DNA of 64,000 nt from Undibacterium sp. Jales W-56 (GCF_025548535.1 NZ_JAJLQW010000009.1:1-64000), one strand, 5' to 3'. Shown: positions 26,376 to 36,942, counted from the stretch's first letter. Numbers and translations: made by a program. Notes: generated by a model not told the origin, from the letters alone.

Positions 26376-26576
26376 CTAGGCGGTCGTATTGATATTTCTT
26401 CCGAGATTTGGCGGTAAATTCGATATCGCCTTATTATCTGGAATCGCTTCGATCAATGCGGTCGCGCTCTCTGCGCTGACATCCAATGCTTTTTTCAGAA
26501 CGGCAACACTGACTTCCTGGCTAACGCCCACATCTGCCAAAGTTGTTGATACGCTGGCAATTCCTGTAATATCCAT
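26376..26576 (-). CDS. YjfB family putative motility protein
   Basis: 66 residues matching the YjfB family: 'MDITGIASVSTTLADVGVSQEVSVAVLKKALDVSAESATALIEAIP', recognised by its 'ALDVSAESA' centre and Ala/Val/Ser-rich helical N-terminus. Family members are small, often found with flagellar or motility genes and have no established biochemical role. Here no flagellar gene is near. It ends at a strong terminator and starts 27 bases before the mobB stop region on the same strand, so co-transcription with mobB is possible. Confidence 0.82.
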   Translation of the reverse strand: MDITGIASVSTTLADVGVSQEVSVAVLKKALDVSAESATALIEAIPDNKAISNLPPNLGRNINTTA

Positions 26577-26603
26577 GACAATCTCCCATAACTACGTATC
26601 TTA

Positions 26604-27164
26604 TTATCGGCATGAAGTCGGTTCGACTTTAGGGTCGAACAAGAATAAATTTTTTGCTAAAGACGATTGAATCCAGGCAAGCACCTGTTCTGGCCGATTC
26701 AAATCCAGCCAGGCCAGATCCGTTCGCAGATCATCGGGCCTGGCGGCATCAGAAGCGACTGCAACAATATATTGATCGTGCGGATATAAAGCCGGTTTGC
26801 CCAGACTGGGTCGCCTGATCTCGATTTTCGAAATCGCCTCCCACTTGTATCCCTCTATCAGAGTCAAATCCGCCGGGGCAAGCCTGGGCAACAGGGCCAG
26901 CAGGCCCGGCTCTTCCTGTTCGCGCAATTCACTGGTAATCGCATAACGAAATGGAGAAGCCAGCAACACTTCGTTTGCACCGGCCCGGCGAAAACGAGCA
27001 CTGTCTTTATGGGAAGGCTCTAAAATGATGTCGTGATGACTATGCTTCACCACATTCACCGTCAAGCCACTGCCGCTCAGTTCAGCGATCAGGTATTCAA
27101 GTAAAGTCGTTTTGCCGCTGCCGGACCAGCCGACTATGCCAAGTAAATGGTGGGACATCCGCAT
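26604..27164 (-). CDS. mobB: Molybdopterin-guanine dinucleotide biosynthesis adaptor MobB
   Basis: 186 residues. The P-loop '[18 protein letters not shown]' lies at the N-terminus, then '[10 protein letters not shown]', '[14 protein letters not shown]' and 'LTLIEGYKW', all family landmarks. MobB is a GTP-binding adaptor that increases MobA-catalysed attachment of GMP to molybdopterin. Two Met codons at residues 1 and 3 are both possible; the first is kept. No mobA or molybdoenzyme gene is in the window. Between its start and the ppc stop (about 110 bases) no terminator is visible, so read-through from ppc is possible. Confidence 0.9.
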   Translation of the reverse strand: MRMSHHLLGIVGWSGSGKTTLLEYLIAELSGSGLTVNVVKHSHHDIILEPSHKDSARFRRAGANEVLLASPFRYAITSELREQEEPGLLALLPRLAPADLTLIEGYKWEAISKIEIRRPSLGKPALYPHDQYIVAVASDAARPDDLRTDLAWLDLNRPEQVLAWIQSSLAKNLFLFDPKVEPTSCR

Positions 27165-27276
27165 TCCTAAATCAATGTATCTCGTTTTCGATGCGCTTTT
27201 GCCAAGCGCAGCAGATTCTACATTGAATTATTGTTCAGGCCGCCAGCCATTCAATTTGCGCCGACATGGACTTGAG

Positions 27277-30057
27277 TTAACCGCTATTGCGCAGACCCGC
27301 CGCAATGCCATTGATCGACAAGTGGATACCGCGACGCACGCGTTCGTCCGGATCACCATTACGATAGCGTTCCAGCAACTCAACCTGCACGTGATTCAAA
27401 GGCGACAAGTAAGGAAAACGATTACTGATAGAGCGTTTCAGCAAAGGATTCGCGGACAACAATTCGGACTGGCCTGAGATCGCCGTCAAAGCTGCAATCG
27501 CGGCCTCGTGCTCGGCCTTCAATCTCGGAAAAATCCGGTTGCGCAAGGCTTCATCCTTGACCAACTGCGCGTAACGACTGGCGATACCGATATCGCTCTT
27601 GGCCAGCACCATCTCCATATTCGACAACACGGTGGAGAAGAACGACCAGCTCTTAAACATCGCTTGTAAGGTCTGCAAACCATGATCCGGATGCGCCTTC
27701 AGATAGCTCTGCACTGCCGAACCAAAACCAAACCAGCCCGGCAACATCAGGCGGCATTGCGACCAGCTAAATACCCAGGGAATAGCGCGCAAGTCTTCAA
27801 TCGCGGTCGACTTTTTACGCGATGCCGGACGGCTACCGATGTTCAGACCGGCTATCTCGGAGATCACGGTCGATTCCCAGAAATACTGCTCGAAGCCCTC
27901 GGTCTCGTACACCATATTCCGGTAAGCGCGGAAGGCATGATCCGACAACTCTTCCATGACTTTTAAAAATTCCGCTGGCGGCTCCGGTTCGGTATGCGAT
28001 AACAAACTGGCTTCCAGGGTTGCCGCTGCCAGCACTTCGAGATTGCGCCGGCCAACTTCTGGATTGCCGTACTTCGCGGTAATCACTTCGCCCTGCTCGG
28101 TCAGGCGAATCTGCCCTTGTACCGCGCCGGCCGGTTGTGCCAGGATCGCCTGATAGCTAGGGCCGCCGCCGCGCCCGACTGAACCGCCGCGACCGTGGAA
28201 TAAGCGCAAACGCACCTGATGCTTGGCGAAGATGGTGACCAGGTCCAGCTCGGCTTTATACAGCTCCCAACCCGAGGTCAGGAAACCGCCGTCCTTGTTA
28301 CTGTCGGAATAACCGAGCATGACTTCCTGCGCGTTGCCACGACTGCTCAACAGACGGGCATACGCTGGCAGAGCCAGCAAGCGATCCATCACCGGCGCAC
28401 TGTTTTGCAAGTCGCCGATGGTTTCAAACAAAGGAATGATATTGACATCCAGCCTGCCTTCCAGCGGATGCAATAAGCCGGCTTCCTTCAATAGCACAGC
28501 CAGTTCCAGCATATCGGAGACGCCATCCGTTTTGGAGATGATGCAGTTAGGTACTGCGCCTTTGCCATAGCGCAGTTGCGCCGTGCGGGCGCCGCGGTAG
28601 ATCGCCAGTTCGGATTGGGTTTCTTCCGAATAGTTGAGATACGGCGATGCCAATGGCCGGGAAGAAGCAATCTCCTGTGCCAGCAAGACAATGCGCTGCT
28701 CTTCATTGAGCTGCAGATAATCGGTACCGGGATTGGCGGCTTCCAGCAACTCGGCAACCACTCTCTCATGTACATCGGAATTTTGACGCAAGTCGATCGG
28801 GGCGAGATAAAAACCAAACACCCGCACCGCACGGCGCAAGTGACGCAGGCGACCGCGCGTCAACGCAGCGGAGCCGTTATCGAATAAAGACTGGTGCACG
28901 ATATCGAGATCGGCTACCAACTGCTCTGCACTTGCATACGCTTCGGCATCGCCGGATGCATGGATTGCAGGTTCAGCGCCCAGCAACTGCTTGTAGGTTT
29001 TTGCCAGACGCGCATAAATACCGCTAACCGCCAGGCGATATGGTTCATCCGAGCGATGCGGCGAGTGATCTGGCGAACCTTGCGCCAGCGCCAGCAGTTC
29101 TGGCGATACCTGCACCAGCAGATTCGCCATCGACAATTGCGATCCTAAGGTATGCAATTCACCCAGATAAAAAGTGAAGGCGCGGTTCGCCTGCATCGCC
29201 AGGGTTTTTTCCAGCACGCTGGCAGTCACGAAAGGATTGCCATCGCGGTCGCCGCCGATCCAGCTGCCCAGCTTCATGAAGCTAGGCAAATCAACGGCCT
29301 GTTTATTTCCGTCCTTGCTGCTCAGCAGATCTTCCAGTCCGGCGTACAGGCTAGGCAATTCACGCAGGAAGGTGTAATCGTAAAAACTCAGGCCATTTTC
29401 CACCTCATCGAGCACCGATAATTTGGAGGTACGCAGCATGCGGGTCTGCCACAGCGTCAGTACCGCGCGGTTCAGCGCCTCTTCATTGGCCGCCGATTCT
29501 TCCGGGGTCAATTGCATACGATCGCGCTCATCCAGCAAACGGGTGATCACCATCTGGCAATTCAAAATACTTTTACGCTGGACCTCAGTCGGGTGCGCAG
29601 TCAAGACCGGGCTGACTTCCGCGGTCTGGAAAAAATCGAGCAATTGCCGGGTGCTGTGGCCTGCGTTGTATAAGGACTCAATCGTGTGCGCCAGACTGCC
29701 CGCGCGCGGTGCAGAACCGGCGATCAGATGCTTGCGAGTGCGACGGATGTGATGCTGATCCTCGGCCAGATTGACCAGATGCGAAAAATAGCTAAACGCA
29801 CGAATCACTTGCGTGGTCTGGTCGTTGGTCAGCGTATCGAGTGTCGATTCCAGCGCATCGCGCGCGGCCTCGTCGGCATCACGACGGAAGCGGATCGAAT
29901 TTTGCCGCACCGTTTCAATCAGATCAAAAATTTCGTCGCCATGCTGATTGCGCACAGTGTCGCCGAGTATGCGGCCAAGACGGCGGATATCGTCACGCAG
30001 ACTTTGGTCTTTGTCGTCTTCGGTCAGATCGATTTTGGGTTGGAGATGTGCATTCAT
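27277..30057 (-). CDS. ppc: Phosphoenolpyruvate carboxylase
   Basis: 926 residues from '[11 protein letters not shown]'; an ATG 30 codons upstream lacks support and adds residues unlike the family. Catalytic landmarks: '[13 protein letters not shown]' (active-site His), '[15 protein letters not shown]', '[14 protein letters not shown]', '[14 protein letters not shown]' and the C-terminal '[10 protein letters not shown]'. It converts phosphoenolpyruvate and bicarbonate to oxaloacetate, refilling the TCA cycle. It follows pgi on the same strand after about 150 bases, next to the edd-eda Entner-Doudoroff genes, which supply the phosphoenolpyruvate. Allosteric control by acetyl-CoA and aspartate is expected from the family but cannot be read here. 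Confidence 0.97.
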   Translation of the reverse strand: MNAHLQPKIDLTEDDKDQSLRDDIRRLGRILGDTVRNQHGDEIFDLIETVRQNSIRFRRDADEAARDALESTLDTLTNDQTTQVIRAFSYFSHLVNLAEDQHHIRRTRKHLIAGSAPRAGSLAHTIESLYNAGHSTRQLLDFFQTAEVSPVLTAHPTEVQRKSILNCQMVITRLLDERDRMQLTPEESAANEEALNRAVLTLWQTRMLRTSKLSVLDEVENGLSFYDYTFLRELPSLYAGLEDLLSSKDGNKQAVDLPSFMKLGSWIGGDRDGNPFVTASVLEKTLAMQANRAFTFYLGELHTLGSQLSMANLLVQVSPELLALAQGSPDHSPHRSDEPYRLAVSGIYARLAKTYKQLLGAEPAIHASGDAEAYASAEQLVADLDIVHQSLFDNGSAALTRGRLRHLRRAVRVFGFYLAPIDLRQNSDVHERVVAELLEAANPGTDYLQLNEEQRIVLLAQEIASSRPLASPYLNYSEETQSELAIYRGARTAQLRYGKGAVPNCIISKTDGVSDMLELAVLLKEAGLLHPLEGRLDVNIIPLFETIGDLQNSAPVMDRLLALPAYARLLSSRGNAQEVMLGYSDSNKDGGFLTSGWELYKAELDLVTIFAKHQVRLRLFHGRGGSVGRGGGPSYQAILAQPAGAVQGQIRLTEQGEVITAKYGNPEVGRRNLEVLAAATLEASLLSHTEPEPPAEFLKVMEELSDHAFRAYRNMVYETEGFEQYFWESTVISEIAGLNIGSRPASRKKSTAIEDLRAIPWVFSWSQCRLMLPGWFGFGSAVQSYLKAHPDHGLQTLQAMFKSWSFFSTVLSNMEMVLAKSDIGIASRYAQLVKDEALRNRIFPRLKAEHEAAIAALTAISGQSELLSANPLLKRSISNRFPYLSPLNHVQVELLERYRNGDPDERVRRGIHLSINGIAAGLRNSG

Positions 30058-30206
30058 ACGGGCAAATTTTACGGGGCGAGAGGAAATCAGGTGATGAAAA
30101 AATTTCGTCCATCTTTGCACACAAGATGACTCTACGGCAGCGTGCAAAGACCGGACTAGCGCAATAACATGACGGACAACTTACCAGTTTTATAATCGCT
30201 TATGGA

Positions 30207-31841
30207 TTAAGCGGCCTTGCTCAATTTATCGCGCTTGCCAATCGCATTCAACAAACCGCGGGTCGAGCTATCGTAATCTTCTTTGACCGCAGACGGATCC
30301 AGACTGATCAGCTGTTGCGCCAGGGATTTACCCAGTTCTACGCCCCACTGGTCGAAAGCATTGATATCCCAGATTACGGATTGCACGAATACCTTGTGCT
30401 CGTACAACGCGATCAGCGCACCGAGCGAACGCGGCGTCAGCGAATCGAGCAGCAAGGTCGAGGTCGGGCGATTGCCTTCGAATACGCGCGGTGCCAGCAT
30501 CTTCTCCGGCAGCTCACCTAATTCGGCGCGCACTTCCAGCATATCCTTGCCCCATGCCATCGCCTTGGATTGGGCAAAACAATTCGCCAGCAAGGCCTTA
30601 TTATGACTTGGCAAACCCGCGTCGTCGTCGGCGACCACGATAAAATCGGTCGGGATAATCGTCGCGCCCTGATGCAGCAACTGGAAGTAGGCATGCTGCC
30701 CATTAGTGCCGGCTTCACCGAATAAAATCGGCGAGGTCGCGTAATCAACGCGCTGGCCTTCTCTGGTCACCGATTTGCCATTGCTCTCCATTTCGAGCTG
30801 CTGCAAATACGCCGGCAAGCGCGTCATGCGTTGATGATACGGCGCAATCGACAAGGCTTGCAGGCCGAGGAAATTGATATTCCAGATACCGATCAATGCC
30901 ATCAATACCGGCAGATTCTGCTCCAGCGGCGCCTGGGCAAAATGCAGATCCATTTCATGCGCACCGGCCAGCATTTCCTCAAAACGATCGGCGCCGACAT
31001 ACAGCGCAATCGACAGGCCAATCGCACTCCACATCGAATAACGGCCGCCTGCCCAGTTCCAGAATGGGAACACGTTTTCTTCGGCAATCCCAAATTCGGC
31101 TGCCGCTTTGACATTGGTGCTCAGCGCCACAAAATGCTGGCGAATTTGCTCTGCCGGACAGCCATGCGCCAGCATCCATTCCCTTGCGGTGCGGGCGTTG
31201 GTCAGCGTCTCCATGGTGGTGAAGGTTTTGGAGGCGACCACGAACAGGGTAGTTTCGGGATCGGCGTTTTTCAGCGCATCGGCGACATGGCGGCCATCGA
31301 CATTGGAGACGAAATGCAGGGACAGATTTTTTTGCGACCACGGTGCCAGGGCGATGCAGGCCATTTGCGGGCCGAGGTCGGAACCACCGATCCCGATATT
31401 CACGATCGTACGTATCGCCTTGCCGGTATAACCGAGCCAGCGCCCTTCGCGCACGGCATCGCTGAAGGTGCGCATTTGCGCCAATACCTGATGCACATCC
31501 GCCGCGATATTTTCGCCATTCAGATAAAACGACTCGCCTTTCGGCAAACGCAATACGGTGTGCAATACCGCACGGTTTTCGGTATGGTTAATCGCTTCGC
31601 CGCGCAACATCGCATCGCGCCGGCTCTCGACTTCTTGCTGCCTTGCCAGCGCCAGTAAATTCAGCTTGGCCGTGGTGTCAATCCTTTGTTTGGAATAATC
31701 CAGCAAGATGCCGCAAGCCGACGCAGAAAAATGCGTGAAACGTTGCGGATCGGCGCGGAATAACTCTTTCAAACCAGGCAGATTGGTGGCACGTTGCTGC
31801 AACAGACACCAGAGAGGGGTACGGGAAACGGAGGTAACCAT
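30207..31841 (-). CDS. pgi: Glucose-6-phosphate isomerase
   Basis: 544 residues, normal for the family. 'VNIGIGGSDLGPQM' and 'FVVASKTFTTMETLTNAR' bind the sugar phosphate. 'MESNGKSV' and 'GTNGQHAYFQLLHQG' carry the catalytic Glu and His, and the C-terminal 'WGVELGKSLAQQL' is the PROSITE signature. It interconverts glucose-6-phosphate and fructose-6-phosphate, here mostly to route gluconeogenic or fructose carbon into the zwf/edd/eda pathway. It is on the same strand as edd and eda, 153 bases after the eda stop, and precedes ppc. Confidence 0.96.
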   Translation of the reverse strand: MVTSVSRTPLWCLLQQRATNLPGLKELFRADPQRFTHFSASACGILLDYSKQRIDTTAKLNLLALARQQEVESRRDAMLRGEAINHTENRAVLHTVLRLPKGESFYLNGENIAADVHQVLAQMRTFSDAVREGRWLGYTGKAIRTIVNIGIGGSDLGPQMACIALAPWSQKNLSLHFVSNVDGRHVADALKNADPETTLFVVASKTFTTMETLTNARTAREWMLAHGCPAEQIRQHFVALSTNVKAAAEFGIAEENVFPFWNWAGGRYSMWSAIGLSIALYVGADRFEEMLAGAHEMDLHFAQAPLEQNLPVLMALIGIWNINFLGLQALSIAPYHQRMTRLPAYLQQLEMESNGKSVTREGQRVDYATSPILFGEAGTNGQHAYFQLLHQGATIIPTDFIVVADDDAGLPSHNKALLANCFAQSKAMAWGKDMLEVRAELGELPEKMLAPRVFEGNRPTSTLLLDSLTPRSLGALIALYEHKVFVQSVIWDINAFDQWGVELGKSLAQQLISLDPSAVKEDYDSSTRGLLNAIGKRDKLSKAA

Positions 31842-31994
31842 GATCGAGCGCTTTAGGGTGACGGAGAGTGCAAAGAATTAAAAGACAAAGCAGGCAATAA
31901 GCGTTTTATAGGGAGTATCGTATATAAACCATCTAATCCGCATATGATGATTAGTGTTTTTAGATATTTAATACAATATACCCTACCAGTATGG

Positions 31995-32633
31995 CTACTT
32001 TCCTGCAGCCGCAGCCTGCGCCGCCAAGACACCGATGGCCTGCCAGTCACCCGCATTGATCAGCGCTGCCGGGCACATCCAGGAACCGCCGACGCACAGG
32101 ATATTTTTTTGCTGCAGCAAACCTGGCGTTGCTTCCACCGTCACGCCGCCGGTCAGGCAAAAACGCACGTCAGGAAATGGGCCGCCCAAGGCTTTCGCCA
32201 TCTTGGTGCTGCCGACGATATCGGACGGGAACAGTTTGACGACATCAAAACCATGCTCCAGCGCCAGCATCAGATCACTCGCGCCACCGACACCTGGGAA
32301 GTAAGGCAAACCCGATTCCGCCGCCGCTTTCGCCAGTGCAGGCGTAATGCCCGGACTGATCCCGAATGCAGCGCCCGCGTATTTGACGGCATCCAATTGC
32401 GCATACGTCAAAATCGTCCCGGCACCGACGGTGACGTCGGGGCAAGCCTGGACCACTTCGCGCAACACCGTCATTGCATTCGGCGTGCGCAGCGTGATCT
32501 CGACTGCCGGCAAACCGTTCTCGGCCAAGGTGGTGACGCAGCGAATCGCCTGATCCACATCGTCGGTCACCAGAATCGGCAATACGCGGATTTGTTCTAA
32601 TTGCTGAATGATGCTTTGCTTGGTATGGATCAT
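31995..32633 (-). CDS. eda: 2-dehydro-3-deoxy-6-phosphogluconate aldolase
   Basis: 212 residues, class I KDPG/KHG aldolase. 'AVEITLRTPNAMTVLR' carries the catalytic Glu, 'GAGTILTYAQLDAVKYAGAAFGISPG' binds the phosphate region (landmarks 'GAGTI' and 'FGISPG'), and the Schiff-base Lys lies in 'FDVVKLFPSD'. It cleaves KDPG to pyruvate and glyceraldehyde-3-phosphate, the second step of the Entner-Doudoroff pathway. It is 36 bases after edd in the same operon. The promoter of the operon, with its HexR-like site, is upstream of edd. Confidence 0.97.
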   Translation of the reverse strand: MIHTKQSIIQQLEQIRVLPILVTDDVDQAIRCVTTLAENGLPAVEITLRTPNAMTVLREVVQACPDVTVGAGTILTYAQLDAVKYAGAAFGISPGITPALAKAAAESGLPYFPGVGGASDLMLALEHGFDVVKLFPSDIVGSTKMAKALGGPFPDVRFCLTGGVTVEATPGLLQQKNILCVGGSWMCPAALINAGDWQAIGVLAAQAAAAGK

Positions 32634-32669
32634 GATGGTCTCGCTCCCGCTATACAGTTAGATGGTGCT

Positions 32670-34532
32670 TTAATCGATAAACAAAGTGGATGCGCCGTGC
32701 TCAGGCGCAGTCACGACACGGCGCTGCGCGGCAAATAATTCACGGCCATAGTCAAAGGTTTCGCTGGTTGATGGCTGGCGTACGGCACGGCTCGTCCACT
32801 CGGCCTCATCGACCAGGGCGCGCAACTCGCCGGTATGGACATTCACCTCAATCAGGTCGCCGTCACGCACCTTGCCCAGCGGACCGCCTTGCGCCACTTC
32901 AGGACTGACATGCAAGGCTGCCGGCACTTTGCCGCTGGCACCGGACATCCGGCCATCGGTAACCAGGGCGACCTTATAACCTGCCGACATCAGGCTGCCG
33001 AGCACTGGCGTGAAGTGATGCAACTCCGGCATACCGTTCGCTTGCGGGCCCTGGAAAATCACCACGGCGACAAAATCCTTATTCAGTTCACCGGCTTTAT
33101 ATGCGCCAACCAGGGCGTCTTGCGACTCAAACACGATCGCTGGCGCACGCACTATCCAGGCGTCTTCCGGCACGGCCGAGGCTTTGACAATGGCACGCCC
33201 CAGATTGCCTTGCAACAGACGCAAGCCACCGGTCGCGGCAAAGGGTTCGGTGACATTGCGCACCACGTCTTTATTCGTAGAAACTGCTGGCGAAGCTTGC
33301 CACTGGACTTGATTGCCGTTAGCGCTCTCCACCAGAACCGGGCGATGGATATGACCCGCTAAACCTTGATTACCATAGACCGTTTTGACATCGGCATGCA
33401 TCAAGCCGCCGGACAGTAATTCGCGGATCACGAAGGTCGGACCGCCGGCATCTTCGAACGCATTCACATCCGCGGTACCGTTAGGATAAATGCGTGTCAG
33501 CAGAGGAATCACTGAAGACAATTCATCAAAATCCTGCCAGTCGATCAGGATGCCTGCGGCACGCGCCACTGCGATCCAGTGGATCGTATGATTGGTCGAG
33601 CCGCCGGTTGCCAGCAAGGAGATCACGGCATTGACGATGGTTTTTTCATTCACCAGTTCGCCGATCGGCGTGTAGTTGCCGCTTTGCTCAGTCAATTGCA
33701 ACACGCGCTCCACCGCAGCGTCGGTCAATACGTGGCGCAGCGGATCGGACGGGTGCACGAAAGCGGCGCCCGGCAAATGCAGGCCCATCGCCTCCAGCAG
33801 CATCTGGTTGCTATTCGCCGTGCCGTAGAAGGTACAGGTACCGGCGCTGTGATAGGCGGCGCTCTCGGCGGCCAGCAATTCTGCTTTCGTCGCTTTACCT
33901 TGCGCATAGCGTTCGCGCACTGCGGCTTTTTCTTTATTCGACAAACCGGAACCCATAGGGCCTGCCGGAATGAAGATCGTCGGCAGATGGCCGAAGGCCA
34001 GCGCACCGATCAATAAGCCCGGCACGATCTTGTCGCAAATTCCCAGGCACAAAGCCGCGTCAAACGCATCATGCGAGAGCGCTACCGCAGTCGCCTGGGC
34101 AATCACATCGCGCGAGAACAGCGACAATTCCATGCCAGGACGACCTTGCGTCACGCCATCGCACATTGCCGGCACCGCACCGGCCACCTGCGCGGTGCCG
34201 CCGAAGCGCAAAGCGGTCTGGCGAATTTGCTGCGGATAGGGTTCGTAGGGCTGATGTGCGGACAGCATGTCGTTATAGGCAGTGACGATACCGATGTTCG
34301 GTTTCTGCGCCTGATTCAGCCAGATTTTGCTGCCGCTATCCATCGCCGCATTGGCATGCGCCTGATTCGCACAGGATAGGCTGGCACGACGCGGACCGCG
34401 CCCGGCCATTTTTTGCACCCGCGCCAGATAGGCGCTGCGCAAGACCTTGCTGCGTTCAGCGATACGCTGGGTCACGCGGGCAACGACAGGATGAATTTCG
34501 GGTAATGCAAGTACGGAGTTGGATGTTGTCAT
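32670..34532 (-). CDS. edd: Phosphogluconate dehydratase
   Basis: 620 residues of the IlvD/Edd family. The iron-sulfur Cys residues lie in 'SCANQAHANAAMDSG' region, 'AVPAMCDGVTQG' and 'CLGICDKIVPG'; 'GTCTFYGTANSNQML' and 'SGASGKVPAALHVSPE' are signature blocks. It dehydrates 6-phosphogluconate to KDPG, using an oxygen-sensitive [4Fe-4S] cluster. It is first in edd-eda(-pgi-ppc), divergent from zwf-pgl-hexR. Its apparent -35 box overlaps a HexR-like palindrome. Confidence 0.96.
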   Translation of the reverse strand: MTTSNSVLALPEIHPVVARVTQRIAERSKVLRSAYLARVQKMAGRGPRRASLSCANQAHANAAMDSGSKIWLNQAQKPNIGIVTAYNDMLSAHQPYEPYPQQIRQTALRFGGTAQVAGAVPAMCDGVTQGRPGMELSLFSRDVIAQATAVALSHDAFDAALCLGICDKIVPGLLIGALAFGHLPTIFIPAGPMGSGLSNKEKAAVRERYAQGKATKAELLAAESAAYHSAGTCTFYGTANSNQMLLEAMGLHLPGAAFVHPSDPLRHVLTDAAVERVLQLTEQSGNYTPIGELVNEKTIVNAVISLLATGGSTNHTIHWIAVARAAGILIDWQDFDELSSVIPLLTRIYPNGTADVNAFEDAGGPTFVIRELLSGGLMHADVKTVYGNQGLAGHIHRPVLVESANGNQVQWQASPAVSTNKDVVRNVTEPFAATGGLRLLQGNLGRAIVKASAVPEDAWIVRAPAIVFESQDALVGAYKAGELNKDFVAVVIFQGPQANGMPELHHFTPVLGSLMSAGYKVALVTDGRMSGASGKVPAALHVSPEVAQGGPLGKVRDGDLIEVNVHTGELRALVDEAEWTSRAVRQPSTSETFDYGRELFAAQRRVVTAPEHGASTLFID

Positions 34533-34570
34533 GGCAGACTAGCCTCATGCTTTTTTCGGATACTATAAAG

Positions 34571-34606
34571 ATAGCATAAAACTCAAATTTCTGTAACAAA
34601 CTTTCA
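34571..34606 (-). promoter_or_regulatory. Candidate edd promoter with HexR-like operator
   Basis: On the minus strand TTGTTA, 17 bases, TGCTAT. The 15-base word at 34592-34606, TGTAACAAACTTTCA, matches the published HexR consensus TGTAATTAAATTACA at 11 of 15 positions and covers the -35 box, so HexR binding would block the edd promoter. Confidence 0.55.
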
Positions 34607-34653
34607 TTTAATCAAATAATTTCATCAAATGTCGATAAAAAAGACAAGTTTAT

Positions 34654-34692
34654 CGTAATGAAACTACATTTCTGATTGAATTCTGGCATAAT
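34654..34692 (+). promoter_or_regulatory. Candidate zwf promoter with HexR-like operator
   Basis: CTACAT, 17 bases, CATAAT on the plus strand. The overlapping word CGTAATGAAACTACA (34654-34668) matches the HexR consensus at 12 of 15 and covers the -35 box. Together with the edd site it places both divergent operons under the product of hexR, encoded at the end of this operon. Confidence 0.58.
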
Positions 34693-34796
34693 CAAGAAAA
34701 ATAAAAACATATTAAGTTCATACTAGTTGCTTGATAAGTGCTGCGCAATGAGTGCTTATCTCAATATTTCCAACCCAGAACAACCTTGGAGTCAGC

Positions 34797-36266
34797 ATGA
34801 CCACATTTGTATTGTTTGGCGGCACCGGCGATCTCGCCAAGCGCAAGATCATCCCTGCCCTGTATAGCGCTTTTGTGAACGGACGTTTAGATGCTGACTT
34901 TCAATTTATCGGTGCCGCACGCGAAGCCCTGTCCGACGAAGACTTCCGCAGCCGCGTCGCCGCCAGCATAGAATCGTATGGCGCCAAGAGTGCTGACAAA
35001 GACGCCGGTCACAGCGAAAAAACCGCAGCCTTCCTGACTCTCACGCATTACTCCAAAATCGATGCGCGTGAAGCCGGCGATTTTGATGCCCTCAAAAAAC
35101 AGATCAAGACCAGCGACGCCAATGCGACGCTGTTCTATCTGGCGACCGGCCCCGACCTGTTCGTGCCTATCGTAGAGCAACTCTCCAAACACGGCCTGGT
35201 CGCAGGCAATGCCCGCGTCGTGCTGGAAAAACCTTTGGGACGCGACGCCCAATCGGCCAAAGAAATCAATGCCTCACTACGCAGCTATCTGCGCGAAAAC
35301 CAGATTTATCGTATTGATCATTATCTCGGTAAAGAGATGGTGCAAAACCTGCTGGCATTGCGCTTTGCGAACGCCTTCCTCGAACCTTTGTGGAATCGCA
35401 AATCGATCCAGGATGTACAGATTTCGATCTCGGAGCAAGTCGGCGTCGAATCACGCGGCGATTTCTACGACCGCACCGGCGCCTTGCGTGACATGGTGCA
35501 AAACCATTTGCTGCAACTGGTCTCCATCGTTGCGATGGAGCCGCCGGTCAATGCCAATCCCGATGCGATTCGCGATGAAAAAGTCAAAGTGCTGCGCGCC
35601 CTGCGTAAATTTACCCCGGAAGATATCAGCAAAAAAACCGTGCGCGGCCAGTATCGCGCCGGTGCGGTCGACGGCCAGCCGGTGATTTCGTATCAGGCCG
35701 AACCCGGCGTGCCACCTGCATCGCGTACCGAAACCTTCGTTGCGATCAAGGCGGAAATCGATAACTGGCGCTGGGCCGGCGTACCGTTTTATCTACGCAC
35801 CGGCAAGCGCATGGCGAGCCGCAGCGCCGAGATCACGATTAATTTCAAGCCGATTCCGTATTCGATTTTTGGCAGCGCGCAAAGCAATTTGCGCTCGAAT
35901 CGCCTGGTGATTTCTTTGCAGCCGGAAGAGAGCGTGCAACTGTTCTTGAAGGCCAAAGAGCCGGGTGAAGGCATCCGCTTATCCGATGTCGCGCTGAATC
36001 TGGATTTTGCCGAAGCCTCGAATTCGCGTCGGGTTGAATCGTATGAGCGCCTGTTGCTCGACGCGATGCATGGCGACCTAACCTTGTTTGTGCGTGATGA
36101 TGAACTCAGTGCAGCATGGGCATGGATCGATCCGATCATGACTGCATGGCAGAACGATAGCGAAGGTTTGAAATCGTATATTGCCGGTAGCTGGGGGCCT
36201 TCGGCTTCGAGTTATTTGCTGGCGCAAAACGGTGCTGCCTGGGGTGAAGAATATGTTGAGGGCTGA
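34797..36266 (+). CDS. zwf: Glucose-6-phosphate 1-dehydrogenase
   Basis: 489 residues from 'MTTFVLFGGTGDLAKRK'; CTTGGAG precedes this ATG, and the upstream in-frame ATG would add 15 residues before the nucleotide-binding Gly motif. 'GGTGDLAKRK' binds NADP and 'RIDHYLGKEMVQN' carries the catalytic His and substrate Lys. It oxidises glucose-6-phosphate to 6-phosphogluconolactone and makes NADPH. It overlaps pgl by 14 bases and is the first gene of zwf-pgl-hexR. Confidence 0.97.
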   Translation: MTTFVLFGGTGDLAKRKIIPALYSAFVNGRLDADFQFIGAAREALSDEDFRSRVAASIESYGAKSADKDAGHSEKTAAFLTLTHYSKIDAREAGDFDALKKQIKTSDANATLFYLATGPDLFVPIVEQLSKHGLVAGNARVVLEKPLGRDAQSAKEINASLRSYLRENQIYRIDHYLGKEMVQNLLALRFANAFLEPLWNRKSIQDVQISISEQVGVESRGDFYDRTGALRDMVQNHLLQLVSIVAMEPPVNANPDAIRDEKVKVLRALRKFTPEDISKKTVRGQYRAGAVDGQPVISYQAEPGVPPASRTETFVAIKAEIDNWRWAGVPFYLRTGKRMASRSAEITINFKPIPYSIFGSAQSNLRSNRLVISLQPEESVQLFLKAKEPGEGIRLSDVALNLDFAEASNSRRVESYERLLLDAMHGDLTLFVRDDELSAAWAWIDPIMTAWQNDSEGLKSYIAGSWGPSASSYLLAQNGAAWGEEYVEG

Positions 36267-36942
36267 CAGCATAGTATTGCATAGCTTCGCGAATTTCGCC
36301 GAACTCAGCGAAGCGCTAACGGCGGAATGGCTGGACATCATCGATACCGCAGCAGCGGCGCGGCTTCCAGCCTGTTTTGCCCTTGCAGGCGGCTCCACGC
36401 CTGCGCCTATATATCGTCGCCTCGATCAATTGTTGTCGGATCGCGACAGCAGTAACGTGAAACTGGTGGCGACCGACGAGCGCTGGGTGGATGATGCGGA
36501 TGCGCAAAGCAATGAAGGTCTATTCAAGCAAAGCATGGCGCAATCGTATGGCAAGCAATGGAAATTAATCTCGCTGAAAAATGCAGCGCGCACGCCGGAG
36601 GTGGCGACGGAAGCCATCAGCCATCGTCTAGCCGAGCAAATTCCGCAGGCATTCAGCGCGGTATTATTGGGCATGGGGACGGACGGACATATCGCCTCGC
36701 TGTTCCCGAATGCGCCGACGCGGCATGATGATCTGGCCTGCCTGGCAGCCCTGCATCCGCAAACCCGCCAAAGCCGTATGTCGCTGTCGTTACCGCGCCT
36801 GCTGAATACCGATCGTATCTGGCTGGTGATCAGCGGCGCGGAAAAGCGGCGCGTGCTGGAAAATGCAGCGGCCGGCCATCTGCCAATCGCTGCCCTGCTG
36901 AACGAAGCGCATTGTGATGTTGATGTATTTTGGTGTCCGTAA
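36253..36942 (+). CDS. pgl: 6-phosphogluconolactonase
   Basis: 229 residues from 'MLRADSIVLHSF', the start that overlaps the zwf end by 14 bases and has GGTGAAG upstream; earlier in-frame codons lie deep in zwf. 'ALAGGSTPAPIYRRL' binds substrate phosphate, 'DERWVDDADAQSN' and 'LLGMGTDGHIASLFP' are the signature blocks. It hydrolyses the lactone made by Zwf to 6-phosphogluconate. Coupled to zwf by overlap and followed by hexR after about 20 bases. Confidence 0.95.
   Translation: MLRADSIVLHSFANFAELSEALTAEWLDIIDTAAAARLPACFALAGGSTPAPIYRRLDQLLSDRDSSNVKLVATDERWVDDADAQSNEGLFKQSMAQSYGKQWKLISLKNAARTPEVATEAISHRLAEQIPQAFSAVLLGMGTDGHIASLFPNAPTRHDDLACLAALHPQTRQSRMSLSLPRLLNTDRIWLVISGAEKRRVLENAAAGHLPIAALLNEAHCDVDVFWCP

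Noticed and set aside
30831-31658. 275-codon reading frame antisense to pgi
   Set aside because: Sits wholly inside pgi, whose motifs are intact; His/Arg/Gln-rich sequence typical of antisense frames in GC-biased genes.
31975-31995. AATATACC...AGTATGGC near the eda stop as another copy of the shared operator
   Set aside because: Only about half of the arm positions pair, and the right arm lies within the eda coding end.
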